This document shows positions 8,162 through 16,261 of a stretch of 38,115 bases of DNA, piece after piece. A model generated the notes under the pieces. That model was not told the origin of the DNA. It made no database searches and worked only from the letters and a program-made list of their open reading frames with translations. A program made the translations under genes and the position numbers. How positions within the stretch are numbered: the stretch's first letter is position 1; each line of letters begins with the position of its first letter. Source of the DNA: Lachnospiraceae bacterium. Lineage in GTDB: Bacteria > Bacillota > Clostridia > Lachnospirales > Lachnospiraceae. Location of the stretch: contig BLLT01000013.1 of the NCBI GenBank assembly GCA_011958945.1, positions 1-38,115 of the forward strand, in the 5' to 3' direction.

Positions 8162-8896
8162 ATGGATTTTATTACGGAATATGGAGAAAAATTAACAGAA
8201 ACACTGAAACAAATTTGGACAAAGGAACGGGAGCGTATGGAATGTGCGGGAGGAATATTGGCAGATAGCCTTGTGGCAGGAGGTATGCTGTACGTTTTTG
8301 GATGTGGCCATTCTCACATGGTATCGGAAGAGCTATTCTACCGTGCAGGGGGACTTGGTGCAGTCTGTCCTGTTTTTGAGACCAGCACTATGTTGCATGA
8401 AGGCGCTGCAAAAAGCAGTAGGGTTGAACGGATGAGCGGCTATGCAGAATTGGTGATGGAGAGGTATCCTATGGTTTCCAAGGACTGTTTTCTTGTTGTA
8501 TCCAATAGTGGCATTAATCCATTTGCCATTGAAATGGCACAGATTGCATTGGAACGTCAGGTAAAAGTATTAGGGATTTCTTCTTTTGCGTATAAGACAA
8601 AGCCTTCGCGTCATAAAGATGGCCTGCATCTACAGGAAGTATGCGATATATGTATTGATAATCATGTTCCGGATGGAGATGCTGCCATTACAGTATGTAC
8701 GGATGGAACGAAAGCTGGCCCTATATCCAGTATCGCATCTTTGGCAATTGCGGATACCATTATGCTGTCTGCATGTCAAAAACTCCGTGAGCGGGGGATA
8801 GAACCGGAAGTATTCCGGAGTGGAAATTGTGTAGGAGGGGATATACATAACCAAAAGTTAATCCAGCGTTTTGGTGCGCGTGTGCGCAGTCTTTAA
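8162..8896 (+). CDS. UPF0309 family SIS-domain protein (copy 1)
   Basis: The 244-residue protein has a single SIS (sugar isomerase) domain of the UPF0309 type. The phosphosugar-binding signatures are VFGCGHSHMVSEELFYRAGG near residue 44 and VVSNSGINPFAIEMAQIALE near residue 116. Such proteins bind phosphorylated amino sugars or ketoses; members act as isomerases, deaminases, lyases or sensors, and the activity cannot be read from sequence here. The ATG at 8162 has GGGGGGAG upstream. It is the first gene of the operon and lies 11 nt before the regulator. A second copy (12234) follows NanE, with the same GCGHS and SNSG motifs but clearly diverged sequence. The two may act on different phosphosugars or form a mixed dimer. 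Confidence 0.85.
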   Translation: MDFITEYGEKLTETLKQIWTKERERMECAGGILADSLVAGGMLYVFGCGHSHMVSEELFYRAGGLGAVCPVFETSTMLHEGAAKSSRVERMSGYAELVMERYPMVSKDCFLVVSNSGINPFAIEMAQIALERQVKVLGISSFAYKTKPSRHKDGLHLQEVCDICIDNHVPDGDAAITVCTDGTKAGPISSIASLAIADTIMLSACQKLRERGIEPEVFRSGNCVGGDIHNQKLIQRFGARVRSL

Positions 8897-8907
8897 GGGA
8901 GTGAAAT

Positions 8908-11034
8908 GTGAACAGGAAAACAGTCTTAATCCTTAAATATCTGATGGACGGAAATCCTCATAAGGTAACAGATTTGGCCGAATATTTAAAGCTTTCACCA
9001 AGGCTGGTGCGTTATGAATTGGAAGAGGCCTATGCATTTTTGGAGAAAGAAGGATTTCCTCTTCCCAAACACCAAGGTTCTACAGGTGTATGCATGAGGC
9101 TGAGCATGCAACAGCAGGAATTATTAAGAAACAGGCTTGCCAGTTTAAGTACTTACGATTATGTTATGACTTCTTCAGAAAGACGTTGTATTATGCTGCT
9201 CTTGATGCTGGCCAGCGGAGATCGTCCGTTGACAGGGCAGTACTTTGCAGACCAGATGAGTGTCAGTAAAAGCAGCATAGATAAGGATATGAATCTTCTG
9301 AAAGCAGATTTGGAAGGAAGTGGGGTAAGGCTGGAAAGTCGGGTAAGCAAGGGCAGTTCCCTGGAGGGGGATGAATGGTGTATACGTAATCTGGGTGTCC
9401 GAATGTTGGAACAGCACCTAAACTTTGCCGGCTGGTATCAAAAGCAAAGGGGGCAGGAAAGTGCGGATATGGTTGAACGCTTTGCACATAAGCTTTTTTG
9501 TGATGAAACCATGCCGAGTCTGTTTAAAATTATGCAGGAACAGGAAACGGGCGTCGATGGAAAATGGCTTGCTTATGATTCGTTCCGAAGGATTGTTCTG
9601 ACCTTGGCAGTTGCTTTGGTTCGGGTGCGTAAAGGTAGAGAAATGAACAGTATGCCACCCAGTATGTTTTTGGTAAAAACAACAAATGAATATATATATG
9701 CAATGCAAATAGCAAAGAGGATTGGGGAACAGTTTGAGGTTTATCTGTCTGATAAAGAAATTTGTGCGTTGGCTCTTCTGCTTATCAGTGCTGAACATGT
9801 TACGCCTGAGCCCTATTTGAAGGATAATTGGGTAGAGGTTCAGGTATTGCTGGATTGTCTGGTACGTAGCATGAGCAGTGAAATGGGGATTGATTTTACA
9901 AGGAGTGCAGAGCTTTACCAGTCATTGCATCAACCCCTTGGTTCCGCTGTATTTTGTCTTCGGCATGGAATCTCTCGGATGAACCCTAATTTGCCGGAAA
10001 TTAAAAGGGAGTACAGGGAATGCTTTGATGCCCTTATACGGGTGGTGGAAAAACTGCATAGTGAGTTGCTTAGCGGTATTTCAGAAGATGATTTGGCTTG
10101 GCTGACTTTGCCCTTTTGTGCTTTGGCAGAACAACAAAAAAGGAGTGCAGCGACATGTAAAGTGGCGATTGTATGTGTGCATGGTGTAGGTACGGCGAAT
10201 TTACTTCGGGAAGCGGTCAGCTCCAGATTTCCCAATATACGGATAGCAGCCACTTTGACCTGCTCAGACATGGAAAAATTGGAAGGGCTGGGAATAGATT
10301 TTATCATTAGCAGCATACTTCTTCCAGCGTGTACATTGCCATGGGTCAAAATATCCGCTATTCCTACGGAGCAGGACTGGGAAAATATCGGCAGGATGAT
10401 ATTGAAGTATTCGGTCAGTAAGACAGTTTCCGATGAAGCGTCTGATATATTCAGAGATGTGATGGATGTGGTACAAAGGCATTGTCAGATTGATGATATG
10501 GAAAAATTTACTTCCGGTCTTGCTTCCTGCCTGGAATCAAATGGTCTTTCCATACCAATGGAACGTATACAGCCCTCACTGGCCTCATTGCTTACGCCGG
10601 ATAAGCTACGGTGCTGCCAGTACGCCGCGGATTGGGAGGATGCAGTATGCCAGGCCTGTAACATACTTGTTGAATCGGGAGATGCTACGGAAGAGTTTAG
10701 GGATTCTGCTATATACAGCGTGAAAAAAGCAGGCCCTTATGTAGTTATTATGCCGGGGGTAGTCCTGGTACATGGGGATATAGGGAAAGGCGTGGAAAAA
10801 CTATCCATGAGTATGGTTACATTGAAAAAGGCAGTCTATTTCCAGCATCCCTCCAATGATCCGGTATGGTTGGTTTTTTGCTTGGCGCCTATTGATAGTT
10901 GGTCTCATATTCATGCTCTGAGAGGGCTTTTAAATTTATTAAAACACATAACCGTACAGGATCTTTGCGAAGCAGAGACGCCACAAAAGCTGTATGAGTA
11001 TTTGAGGGAAAGCGGTGAATCGTTATGTTCATGA
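8908..11034 (+). CDS. PRD-domain transcriptional regulator with EIIB and EIIA modules
   Basis: The 708-residue protein has MtlR/LicR-type architecture. An HTH lies at about residues 1-60 (KVTDLAEYLKLSPRLVRYEL) and a second at about 88-150 (FADQMSVSKSSIDKDMNLLK). A PRD region runs to about residue 410, with LYQSLHQPLGSAV holding a conserved His. An EIIB-like domain contains VCVHGVGTANLLREAV, and a C-terminal EIIA-like domain contains GPYVVIMPGVVLVHG. In this family PTS-dependent phosphorylation of PRD, EIIB and EIIA residues controls activity. GTG at 8908 is chosen because AAGGGAG lies just upstream and HTH sequence follows at once. It overlaps the EIIA gene. It most likely activates its own operon when the PTS substrate is present. 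Confidence 0.9.
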   Translation: MNRKTVLILKYLMDGNPHKVTDLAEYLKLSPRLVRYELEEAYAFLEKEGFPLPKHQGSTGVCMRLSMQQQELLRNRLASLSTYDYVMTSSERRCIMLLLMLASGDRPLTGQYFADQMSVSKSSIDKDMNLLKADLEGSGVRLESRVSKGSSLEGDEWCIRNLGVRMLEQHLNFAGWYQKQRGQESADMVERFAHKLFCDETMPSLFKIMQEQETGVDGKWLAYDSFRRIVLTLAVALVRVRKGREMNSMPPSMFLVKTTNEYIYAMQIAKRIGEQFEVYLSDKEICALALLLISAEHVTPEPYLKDNWVEVQVLLDCLVRSMSSEMGIDFTRSAELYQSLHQPLGSAVFCLRHGISRMNPNLPEIKREYRECFDALIRVVEKLHSELLSGISEDDLAWLTLPFCALAEQQKRSAATCKVAIVCVHGVGTANLLREAVSSRFPNIRIAATLTCSDMEKLEGLGIDFIISSILLPACTLPWVKISAIPTEQDWENIGRMILKYSVSKTVSDEASDIFRDVMDVVQRHCQIDDMEKFTSGLASCLESNGLSIPMERIQPSLASLLTPDKLRCCQYAADWEDAVCQACNILVESGDATEEFRDSAIYSVKKAGPYVVIMPGVVLVHGDIGKGVEKLSMSMVTLKKAVYFQHPSNDPVWLVFCLAPIDSWSHIHALRGLLNLLKHITVQDLCEAETPQKLYEYLRESGESLCS

Positions 11035-11456
11035 AAGATTATGTAAGTGTAGAAACTATTGCGCTGAAACAGTGCGTAGGAAGCTGGGAAGAGGCTGTCC
11101 GTTGTGCCGGCAGGCTATTGGAGGAGGCCGGAACCATTAAAGACGCGTATACAAACGCTATGGTCACATTAGTAAAAGAGTTGGGGCCTTATATCGTTGT
11201 TATGCCAGGGGTGGCATTGGCTCATGCAAGGCCGGCTGGAAATGTGTGGAAAAACAGTATTGCTATTATAACATTAGAGGAAGGGGTGAACTTTGGCAAC
11301 GAATCGAATGATCCTGTCTTCATTGTGTTTGCTGTCGCAGCACGCAATGACGATGAGCATCTTGATCTATTTCAGGCAGTGGCGGAATTTCTCGAAAAAG
11401 AAGAAAATGTAGAACGGCTCAGGAAGGCCAGGACATTCCAGGAAATCGGGTTTTAG
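11025..11456 (+). CDS. PTS EIIA component (mannitol/fructose/ascorbate type)
   Basis: This 143-residue cytoplasmic phosphocarrier passes phosphate from HPr to the EIIB protein. The active-site His is H67 in VVMPGVALAHARP, and SNDPVFIVFAVAA is the other recognisable block. It overlaps the regulator gene; ATG at 11025 or at 11031 (an ATGA overlap with the regulator stop) are both possible, and translational coupling is likely. Its sequence resembles the EIIA-like domain at the end of the regulator (GPY-VV-MPGV-L-H, then SNDPV), suggesting the two arose by duplication. Its partner EIIB and EIIC lie 1.6 kb downstream. Confidence 0.88.
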   Translation: MFMKDYVSVETIALKQCVGSWEEAVRCAGRLLEEAGTIKDAYTNAMVTLVKELGPYIVVMPGVALAHARPAGNVWKNSIAIITLEEGVNFGNESNDPVFIVFAVAARNDDEHLDLFQAVAEFLEKEENVERLRKARTFQEIGF

Positions 11457-11479
11457 GAAACAGGGAAAGGAGTATTCTT

Positions 11480-12205
11480 ATGGAACAAATGCTTGAAAAA
11501 CTAAAAGGCGGGCTGATTGTTTCCTGTTATGCAGGATATGATTTTAATAAGGAAATGGGAATGCCCCAGACAATGGCATGCATGGCTCAAAGCTGCATTG
11601 CCGGTGGGGCAAAGGCGATTCGGACAAATTGGGAAAATGTTGCTGCTATAAAAAAGGCCGTAGAGGTGCCGGTAATCGGTATAAAGAAAGTATATAGAAG
11701 TGGTGATATGGTCACTGGCGACTTTCGGATTACACCTACATTAAAAGAGGTGGAGGAACTGTTGGAGGCAGGCGCGGATGGGATTGCCATAGATGGAACA
11801 ATCCGAGAGAGGTACGATGACCAGACATTGGAGGCATTTATACATACAATTAAAAAGGAATTTAGTACTTTTATCATTGCAGATATTTCTACTGTGGAGG
11901 AAGGGGTTGCGGCATGGAATTATGGAGCGGATATGGTGGGAACTACCCTGTCGGGATACACTCCTTATTCAAAAAACCCATTACCCTTTGGGCAGCTGCC
12001 AAGTCCGGAGCCGGATTATGAAATTATTCATGACCTGCGTGCGGCCGGAGTAAAACATATTGTAGCTGAGGGGCGAATTACCAATGGCGTAAAAATGAGG
12101 AAAGCATTGGAGGCAGGCGCCCATAGCGTAGTGATTGGAACCTCTATTACAGAGCCGCGTAAAATCGTTAAAACGATACTTATGGATGCATTTGATATAG
12201 TGTGA
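11480..12205 (+). CDS. nanE: N-acetylmannosamine-6-phosphate 2-epimerase (NanE)
   Basis: The 241-residue TIM-barrel protein matches NanE, which converts ManNAc-6-phosphate to GlcNAc-6-phosphate. Supporting segments are GGLIVSCYAGYDFNKEMGMP near the start, PVIGIKKVYRSGD (probable catalytic Lys, K70), GADGIAIDGTIRERYD, IADISTVEEGVAAWNYGADM and GTTLSGYTPYSKNP. Length is typical for the family. The ATG at 11480 has GGAAAGGAG upstream. In sialic-acid loci NanE sits with NanA and NanK; neither is present, and it lies inside a PTS operon instead. This implies that the imported sugar arrives already phosphorylated, either as ManNAc-6-P or as something converted to it by a neighbouring SIS protein. 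Confidence 0.92.
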   Translation: MEQMLEKLKGGLIVSCYAGYDFNKEMGMPQTMACMAQSCIAGGAKAIRTNWENVAAIKKAVEVPVIGIKKVYRSGDMVTGDFRITPTLKEVEELLEAGADGIAIDGTIRERYDDQTLEAFIHTIKKEFSTFIIADISTVEEGVAAWNYGADMVGTTLSGYTPYSKNPLPFGQLPSPEPDYEIIHDLRAAGVKHIVAEGRITNGVKMRKALEAGAHSVVIGTSITEPRKIVKTILMDAFDIV

Positions 12206-12233
12206 AGAGACGTTTGAGAAAAGGAGGAGCTGT

Positions 12234-12983
12234 ATGCAGGCATGGCAACAGTATTTTAAGGTGATGAATGGAGTAGTGGAAAATGCATATCGGACACAGG
12301 GAGACAATATCATGGAGGCTTCCCGTATCCTTTCCGAATGTACCAAAAATGATGGGTTAATCCATGCATTCGGCTGTGGACATTCCGGACTTGTGACAGA
12401 GGATGTATTCTGGCGAAGCGCAACATTGGCCAACGTACATGCTATTTTTGAATCGGCGGTATCTGGTATTAACGAGATAACCAAAACCAGCCAACTGGAA
12501 AAAGTGGAAGGCATTGGCAGGATAATTTTTGAATATAATCGGATTGCGCCTCCGGATGTGTTGATATGCTTTTCCAATTCGGGTAATAATGCTGGTACGG
12601 TGGATATGGCTCTGGCAGCGAAGGAAAAAGGAATCCCAGTAATTGCTTTTACGAATGTAGAATACGCAAATCAGCTGACTACCCAGCATTCCAGCGGGAA
12701 AAAGTTAAAAGATATTGCGGATGTGGTTATTGATAATTGCTCCCTGATTGGTGATGCAGCTGTAGAATTGCCTGGGTTGGATGTGAAAGTAGGAGCGACC
12801 TCTACCATCCCGGTGGTTTACCTCCTGGCTGCGCTTTTAGTACAAACTTGTGACAATTTGCTGAAGGACGGCATTGTGCCGGATGTGTATTACAATGGCC
12901 ATCTGGCTTATGAGAGGGATAATGTGAAAGAACATAATGATGCATTGGTGAATAAGTATTATCGAAGAATGCGGAATTTGTAA
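12234..12983 (+). CDS. UPF0309 family SIS-domain protein (copy 2)
   Basis: The 249-residue single-SIS protein is paralogous to the protein at 8162. It carries HAFGCGHSGLVTEDVFWRSA near residue 43 and CFSNSGNNAGTVDMALAAKE near residue 112. The first-copy His in GCGHSH is Gly here (GCGHSG), and the residues after SNSG differ, so the two probably do not have the same substrate preference. The start at 12234 follows AAAGGAGGAG with good spacing. It lies 28 nt after nanE and 97 nt before EIIB. The function is likely handling of a phosphorylated amino sugar in the same pathway; the reaction is unknown. Confidence 0.85.
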   Translation: MQAWQQYFKVMNGVVENAYRTQGDNIMEASRILSECTKNDGLIHAFGCGHSGLVTEDVFWRSATLANVHAIFESAVSGINEITKTSQLEKVEGIGRIIFEYNRIAPPDVLICFSNSGNNAGTVDMALAAKEKGIPVIAFTNVEYANQLTTQHSSGKKLKDIADVVIDNCSLIGDAAVELPGLDVKVGATSTIPVVYLLAALLVQTCDNLLKDGIVPDVYYNGHLAYERDNVKEHNDALVNKYYRRMRNL

Positions 12984-13080
12984 GGTGGGGGAAGTGATGG
13001 TTGCCTAAGGGAGTCCGATTTGAAACGGACACAAATTAATGAAGTCCTAGAGACGTTTTTTCTGAAAGGGGGGAAATGCA

Positions 13081-13377
13081 ATGAAAGAATTTAAAGTACT
13101 GACTGTGTGCGGTGCAGGCGTGGGCACCAGTACGCTGCTGCGTATGAATATTAATGATGCCTTCAAGTCTTTTCAGCTTCCGTTCCGTGTAAAAGTAGAA
13201 AATACAAGCCTGTCACGCGCAAAAGGAACATCTTGTGATTTGATTGTTACTTTTGAGAGCTTTGCGGCGGAGGCGCATAAGTTTTGTCCAGATGTAATTG
13301 TGATTCAGAATCTTATGGATAAAAAGGAGCTGATAGCAAAAATTCAAGACTATTTGACAGGAAAAAATCTAATATAA
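13081..13377 (+). CDS. PTS EIIB component (ascorbate/lactose fold)
   Basis: This 98-residue phosphocarrier has the phospho-Cys loop at its N-terminus (VLTVCGAGVGTSTLLRM, C10), typical of the SgaB/UlaB group. It would receive phosphate from EIIA (H67 of the protein at 11025) and phosphorylate the sugar during transport through EIIC (13500). The ATG has GAAAGGGGGGAAA upstream. The 97-nt gap before it contains a small GTCCG/CGGAC hairpin near 13013-13030. Confidence 0.9.
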   Translation: MKEFKVLTVCGAGVGTSTLLRMNINDAFKSFQLPFRVKVENTSLSRAKGTSCDLIVTFESFAAEAHKFCPDVIVIQNLMDKKELIAKIQDYLTGKNLI

Positions 13378-13381
13378 TGGA

Positions 13382-13463
13382 TTGCGCTGATGCGCAAACA
13401 CATACTTGCTCTTCGAAGAAGAGGAGGTATCGTCACGGTGAGTAAGCTATCAATTTCCTGACG
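13382..13463 (+). other. Three consecutive hairpins between EIIB and EIIC
   Basis: TTGCGC (13382-13387) pairs with GCGCAA (13392-13397); CTCTTC (13409-13414) pairs with GAAGAG (13418-13423); CGTCA (13431-13435) pairs with TGACG (13459-13463). No T-tract follows any of them. The 122-nt spacer is unusually long and structured for two subunits of one transporter. It may set the ratio of EIIB to EIIC by mRNA processing. Confidence 0.4.
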
Positions 13464-13499
13464 GAATTTGGTGATATATAATATAAGGAGGAACATACT

Positions 13500-14786
13500 A
13501 TGAGTGCTGTATCAGGAATTGTTCATTTTATCACAACTTATATATTTAACCAGCCTTTTATTTTACTAGGGCTCGTAGCAATGGCAGGGTTAATCTTGCA
13601 GAAAAAGCCTATGCAGGATGTGATCATCGGATCTTTGAAGACAGGTGTTGGTTATTTAATCTTATCCCAGGGAACTTCTTTGCTTGCAGGTATTGTTATG
13701 CCGATTGCAGATATTCTTAATAAAATCTTTCATGTGGAGGCATCTGTATCCGGTATGGGGCAGGTAGCTTTTGAAGCGGAATGGGCATCTTCCATTGCCC
13801 TAATTATGGTGGTGGGGTTTGTTATCAACTTGCTTTTGGCCCGCTTTACTAAATTTAAGTATGTGTATTTAACAGCACATCAGACATATTTTATTGCGCT
13901 GGTCTATTTGGCTCTTGCTGTGGAAGTGATTACCAGTCCAAATAAAACAATGTTGATTGTGGCTGGTGGAATCCTTTTGGGAATTTATTGCACTTTGAGC
14001 CCGGCGCTTGTACAGCCGTTTATGCGTAAGGTTACCGGTACCAATGATCTGGCTTATGGACATACCACTTCCTTTGGCGTTATAATAGGGGCACTGGTGG
14101 GGAAGGCTTTTAGGAAGCATGAAAAGGAATCTTCCGAAGACCTGAAAATACCGGAAAAACTTTCTTTCTTAAAGGATATTACTGTTTCTACGGCTATTAT
14201 CATGACCATACTTTATCTGGCCGGGGTTACGTTGGCCGGTCCGGCATGGGTGGAAGAGAATGTCAGTGGCGGTACGGCGGCTTATATGTATGCCGTATCC
14301 CAGGGGGTGATGTTCGGCGTAGGTATTACTATTGTCTTAACCGGTGTTAGCATGATGATTGCAGAAATCACAGAAGCGTTTAAGGGCATTTCTGAAAAAG
14401 TGGTGCCGGATGCTGTTCCTGCCCTGGATTGCCCGGTTATCTTCAATTTCGCCCCAACTGCTGTAATGCTTGGATTTTTAAGCTGTCTGGCAACCGTTAT
14501 CCTCTGTGTAGTATTATTTGGTGCCATGGGTTTATATGCGCTAACTCCTCCAGTGATTACCTGCTTTTTCGGCGGAGGCCCGGCGGGTGTATTTGGGAAT
14601 TCTACCGGGGGCTGGAGAGGGGCTGTTTTAGCAGGTATTACCGCTGGATTGATGCTGAGTATTGGCCAGGCGCTGACGGTAGGCTGTCTTTCCACTACTA
14701 TTGCAGACTTCGCCAGATGGTCCAATGACTTTGACTATTCTGTTTTTACCTGGCTGTTCCAGCAGATTTTAAAATTGATATTTTAA
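13500..14786 (+). CDS. PTS EIIC permease, ascorbate family (SgaT/UlaA-like)
   Basis: The 428-residue polytopic membrane protein has about ten or more hydrophobic segments. The start (IFNQPFILLGLVAMAGLILQ, then DVIIGSLKTGVGYLILSQG) and PVIFNFAPTAVMLGFLSC are characteristic of the L-ascorbate group of EIIC permeases. It forms the sugar channel and works with the separate EIIB and EIIA. An ascorbate substrate is doubtful: none of the UlaD/E/F ascorbate catabolic enzymes is nearby, while NanE and two SIS proteins are. ATAAGGAGG precedes the ATG. It is the last gene of the operon. No clear terminator follows; only a G-U-rich stem (GGCTGTCGC near 14810 with GTGGCAGTC near 14840) was seen. Confidence 0.9.
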   Translation: MSAVSGIVHFITTYIFNQPFILLGLVAMAGLILQKKPMQDVIIGSLKTGVGYLILSQGTSLLAGIVMPIADILNKIFHVEASVSGMGQVAFEAEWASSIALIMVVGFVINLLLARFTKFKYVYLTAHQTYFIALVYLALAVEVITSPNKTMLIVAGGILLGIYCTLSPALVQPFMRKVTGTNDLAYGHTTSFGVIIGALVGKAFRKHEKESSEDLKIPEKLSFLKDITVSTAIIMTILYLAGVTLAGPAWVEENVSGGTAAYMYAVSQGVMFGVGITIVLTGVSMMIAEITEAFKGISEKVVPDAVPALDCPVIFNFAPTAVMLGFLSCLATVILCVVLFGAMGLYALTPPVITCFFGGGPAGVFGNSTGGWRGAVLAGITAGLMLSIGQALTVGCLSTTIADFARWSNDFDYSVFTWLFQQILKLIF

Positions 14787-14960
14787 TATTATGTAGGATT
14801 TATTTAAAGGCTGTCGCTTCATGGGGTATAATTTGTGGGGTGGCAGTCTATAATGCATTTTTGCAGTTTTTCAATAGCAATGACTTAGGGGTATGTAAAA
14901 TAATTCAACAGCGTAAGCTGCTAGAAATCCAAGTGGAATCACTATATTGGGAAAAGCATA

Positions 14961-14989
14961 TTTCCATAAATAAAAGAATTTGGTATAAT
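14961..14989 (+). promoter_or_regulatory. Promoter of the Bce-type two-component genes
   Basis: TTTCCA (14961-14966), a 17-nt spacer and a perfect TATAAT (14984-14989) lie 75 nt before the response-regulator ATG. The preceding 14787-14960 stretch holds no gene. Confidence 0.55.
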
Positions 14990-15063
14990 TGGAGGTGCGC
15001 TGGCCGCCGGCTAAGCTGGAATGCTTCACTTATGAAGATACGGAAGCTAGGGAAGGATATGTT

Positions 15064-15771
15064 ATGTATAAGATTCTAATTGTGGAAGACGATAATGTTA
15101 TATCAGAGGAAATAGGCAGATATCTGACGAAATGGGGATATGATGTAAAGGCGGTGGCTGATTTCCGGGAGGTGATGGGGGATTTTGGGAAATTTTCCCC
15201 CCAGCTTGTCCTGATGGATATCGGCCTGCCTTTTTATAATGGCTACTATTGGTGTGGGGAGATACGCAAGGTATCCCAGGTACCGATTATTTTTATATCT
15301 TCCGCATCCGATAATATGAATGTGGTGATGGCTGTAAATATGGGCGGGGATGATTTTGTGACCAAGCCCTTTGATTTGGAGGTGTTGGCGGCAAAGGTGC
15401 AGGCCATCCTTCGCCGGGCATATGCTTTTACCTCACAGACAACGGTGCTGGAATTCCATGGACTTTTGCTGGATATTGGTGATATGTCGTTGAATTTCCA
15501 GGGAAAGAAAATTGAACTGTCCAAAAATGAGTTCAAGATTCTGCAGACGCTGTTTGAAAATGCCGGTAAGCCTGTGTCACGGGAAAATATCATGAAAAAG
15601 TTATGGGATGACGAATGTTTTGTGGATGATAATACATTGACGGTGAACATTAATCGGCTGAGGAAGAAGCTGGAAAGCGAAGGGCTTAGGGAGTTTATTG
15701 GAACGAAAAAAGGGGTTGGATATTATTTGGAGGGGGAAGGAATGGAGGAAAAAATAAGGCGAGATGAGTAA
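15064..15771 (+). CDS. OmpR-family response regulator, BceR-like
   Basis: The 235-residue protein has a receiver domain with the acidic pair in VEDDN, the phospho-acceptor Asp in LVLMDIGLP (about residue 54) and Lys in FVTKPFDLE. A winged-helix DNA-binding domain follows (ELSKNEFKILQTLFENAGKP, then LRKKLE and GVGYYLEGEG). The ATG at 15064 has GGGAAGGA upstream; the frame opens at 14989 but that extension is not family-like. Its stop overlaps the kinase start, so the two were co-translated. By context it controls the BceAB-type transporter at 17027-19851, and a matching palindrome lies upstream of that transporter (19970-19985). Its cognate kinase is broken, so activation may be impaired. Confidence 0.9.
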   Translation: MYKILIVEDDNVISEEIGRYLTKWGYDVKAVADFREVMGDFGKFSPQLVLMDIGLPFYNGYYWCGEIRKVSQVPIIFISSASDNMNVVMAVNMGGDDFVTKPFDLEVLAAKVQAILRRAYAFTSQTTVLEFHGLLLDIGDMSLNFQGKKIELSKNEFKILQTLFENAGKPVSRENIMKKLWDDECFVDDNTLTVNINRLRKKLESEGLREFIGTKKGVGYYLEGEGMEEKIRRDE

Positions 15772-16258
15772 GAGACAGGAAACAATGATGGAAACGCCCA
15801 TAGAGCTTGGCGGGGACTATGGGAAGAAAATCTGCATATGGAGAAATTACTTAAAAGACCGGTATCCGCTGTTGCTGGGCTTTGTTTTTTTGTCCTTTAT
15901 TTTCTTTGCGGTGACGGGATTGTATGGATATGACGATAGTGTCGCTAAACTGTTCTATGCGGTAATTTTATCGCTTTTTGCCGGCTGCCTTATTGCCTTC
16001 TTTGACTATCTTAAATATCGGGGGAAATGCTTGAAATTGCAGGAGGCGCTGATGCGAGGCGAGGAGAGCGACTATTATTTGCCCAGCCCCAAGGGGCTGA
16101 TAGAAGGGCTTTATTATGATATCGTGTGCCAGATGGGTAAGGAGAAGCGGGAGCTGGTGACTGAACTGGATGAAAAAAGGGCGGATATGATGGACTACTA
16201 TACCATGTGGATTCACCAAATTAAAATACCTATAGCGGCCTTAAAGCTGCTTCAGTAG
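15764..16258 (+). pseudogene. BceS-like kinase, N-terminal part (interrupted)
   Basis: This is the first 164 codons of an intramembrane-sensing histidine kinase. Two close transmembrane helices lie at about residues 36-53 and 64-82 with almost no extracellular loop, as in BceS. A linker follows, then the phospho-acceptor helix MWIHQIKIPIAALKLL (H151). A TAG codon at 16256-16258 stops translation in the middle of the dimerisation domain. The frame resumes directly after it (CGG, then ATG at 16262), and a CAG-to-TAG change would explain it. The ATG at 15764 overlaps the regulator stop. The remainder of the kinase is otherwise intact, which indicates a recent nonsense mutation or a sequencing error. 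Confidence 0.82.
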
Positions 16259-16261
16259 CGG

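Noticed and set aside
13500-14786. True L-ascorbate PTS
   Set aside because: The permease family fits, but none of the ascorbate-6-phosphate catabolic genes is present, while NanE and two SIS proteins point to amino sugars.
16256-16258. TAG read as an amino acid (pyrrolysine or recoding)
   Set aside because: TAG ends several intact genes in the window, the kinase family has no expected special residue there, and no downstream recoding structure was recognised. A nonsense mutation is simpler.
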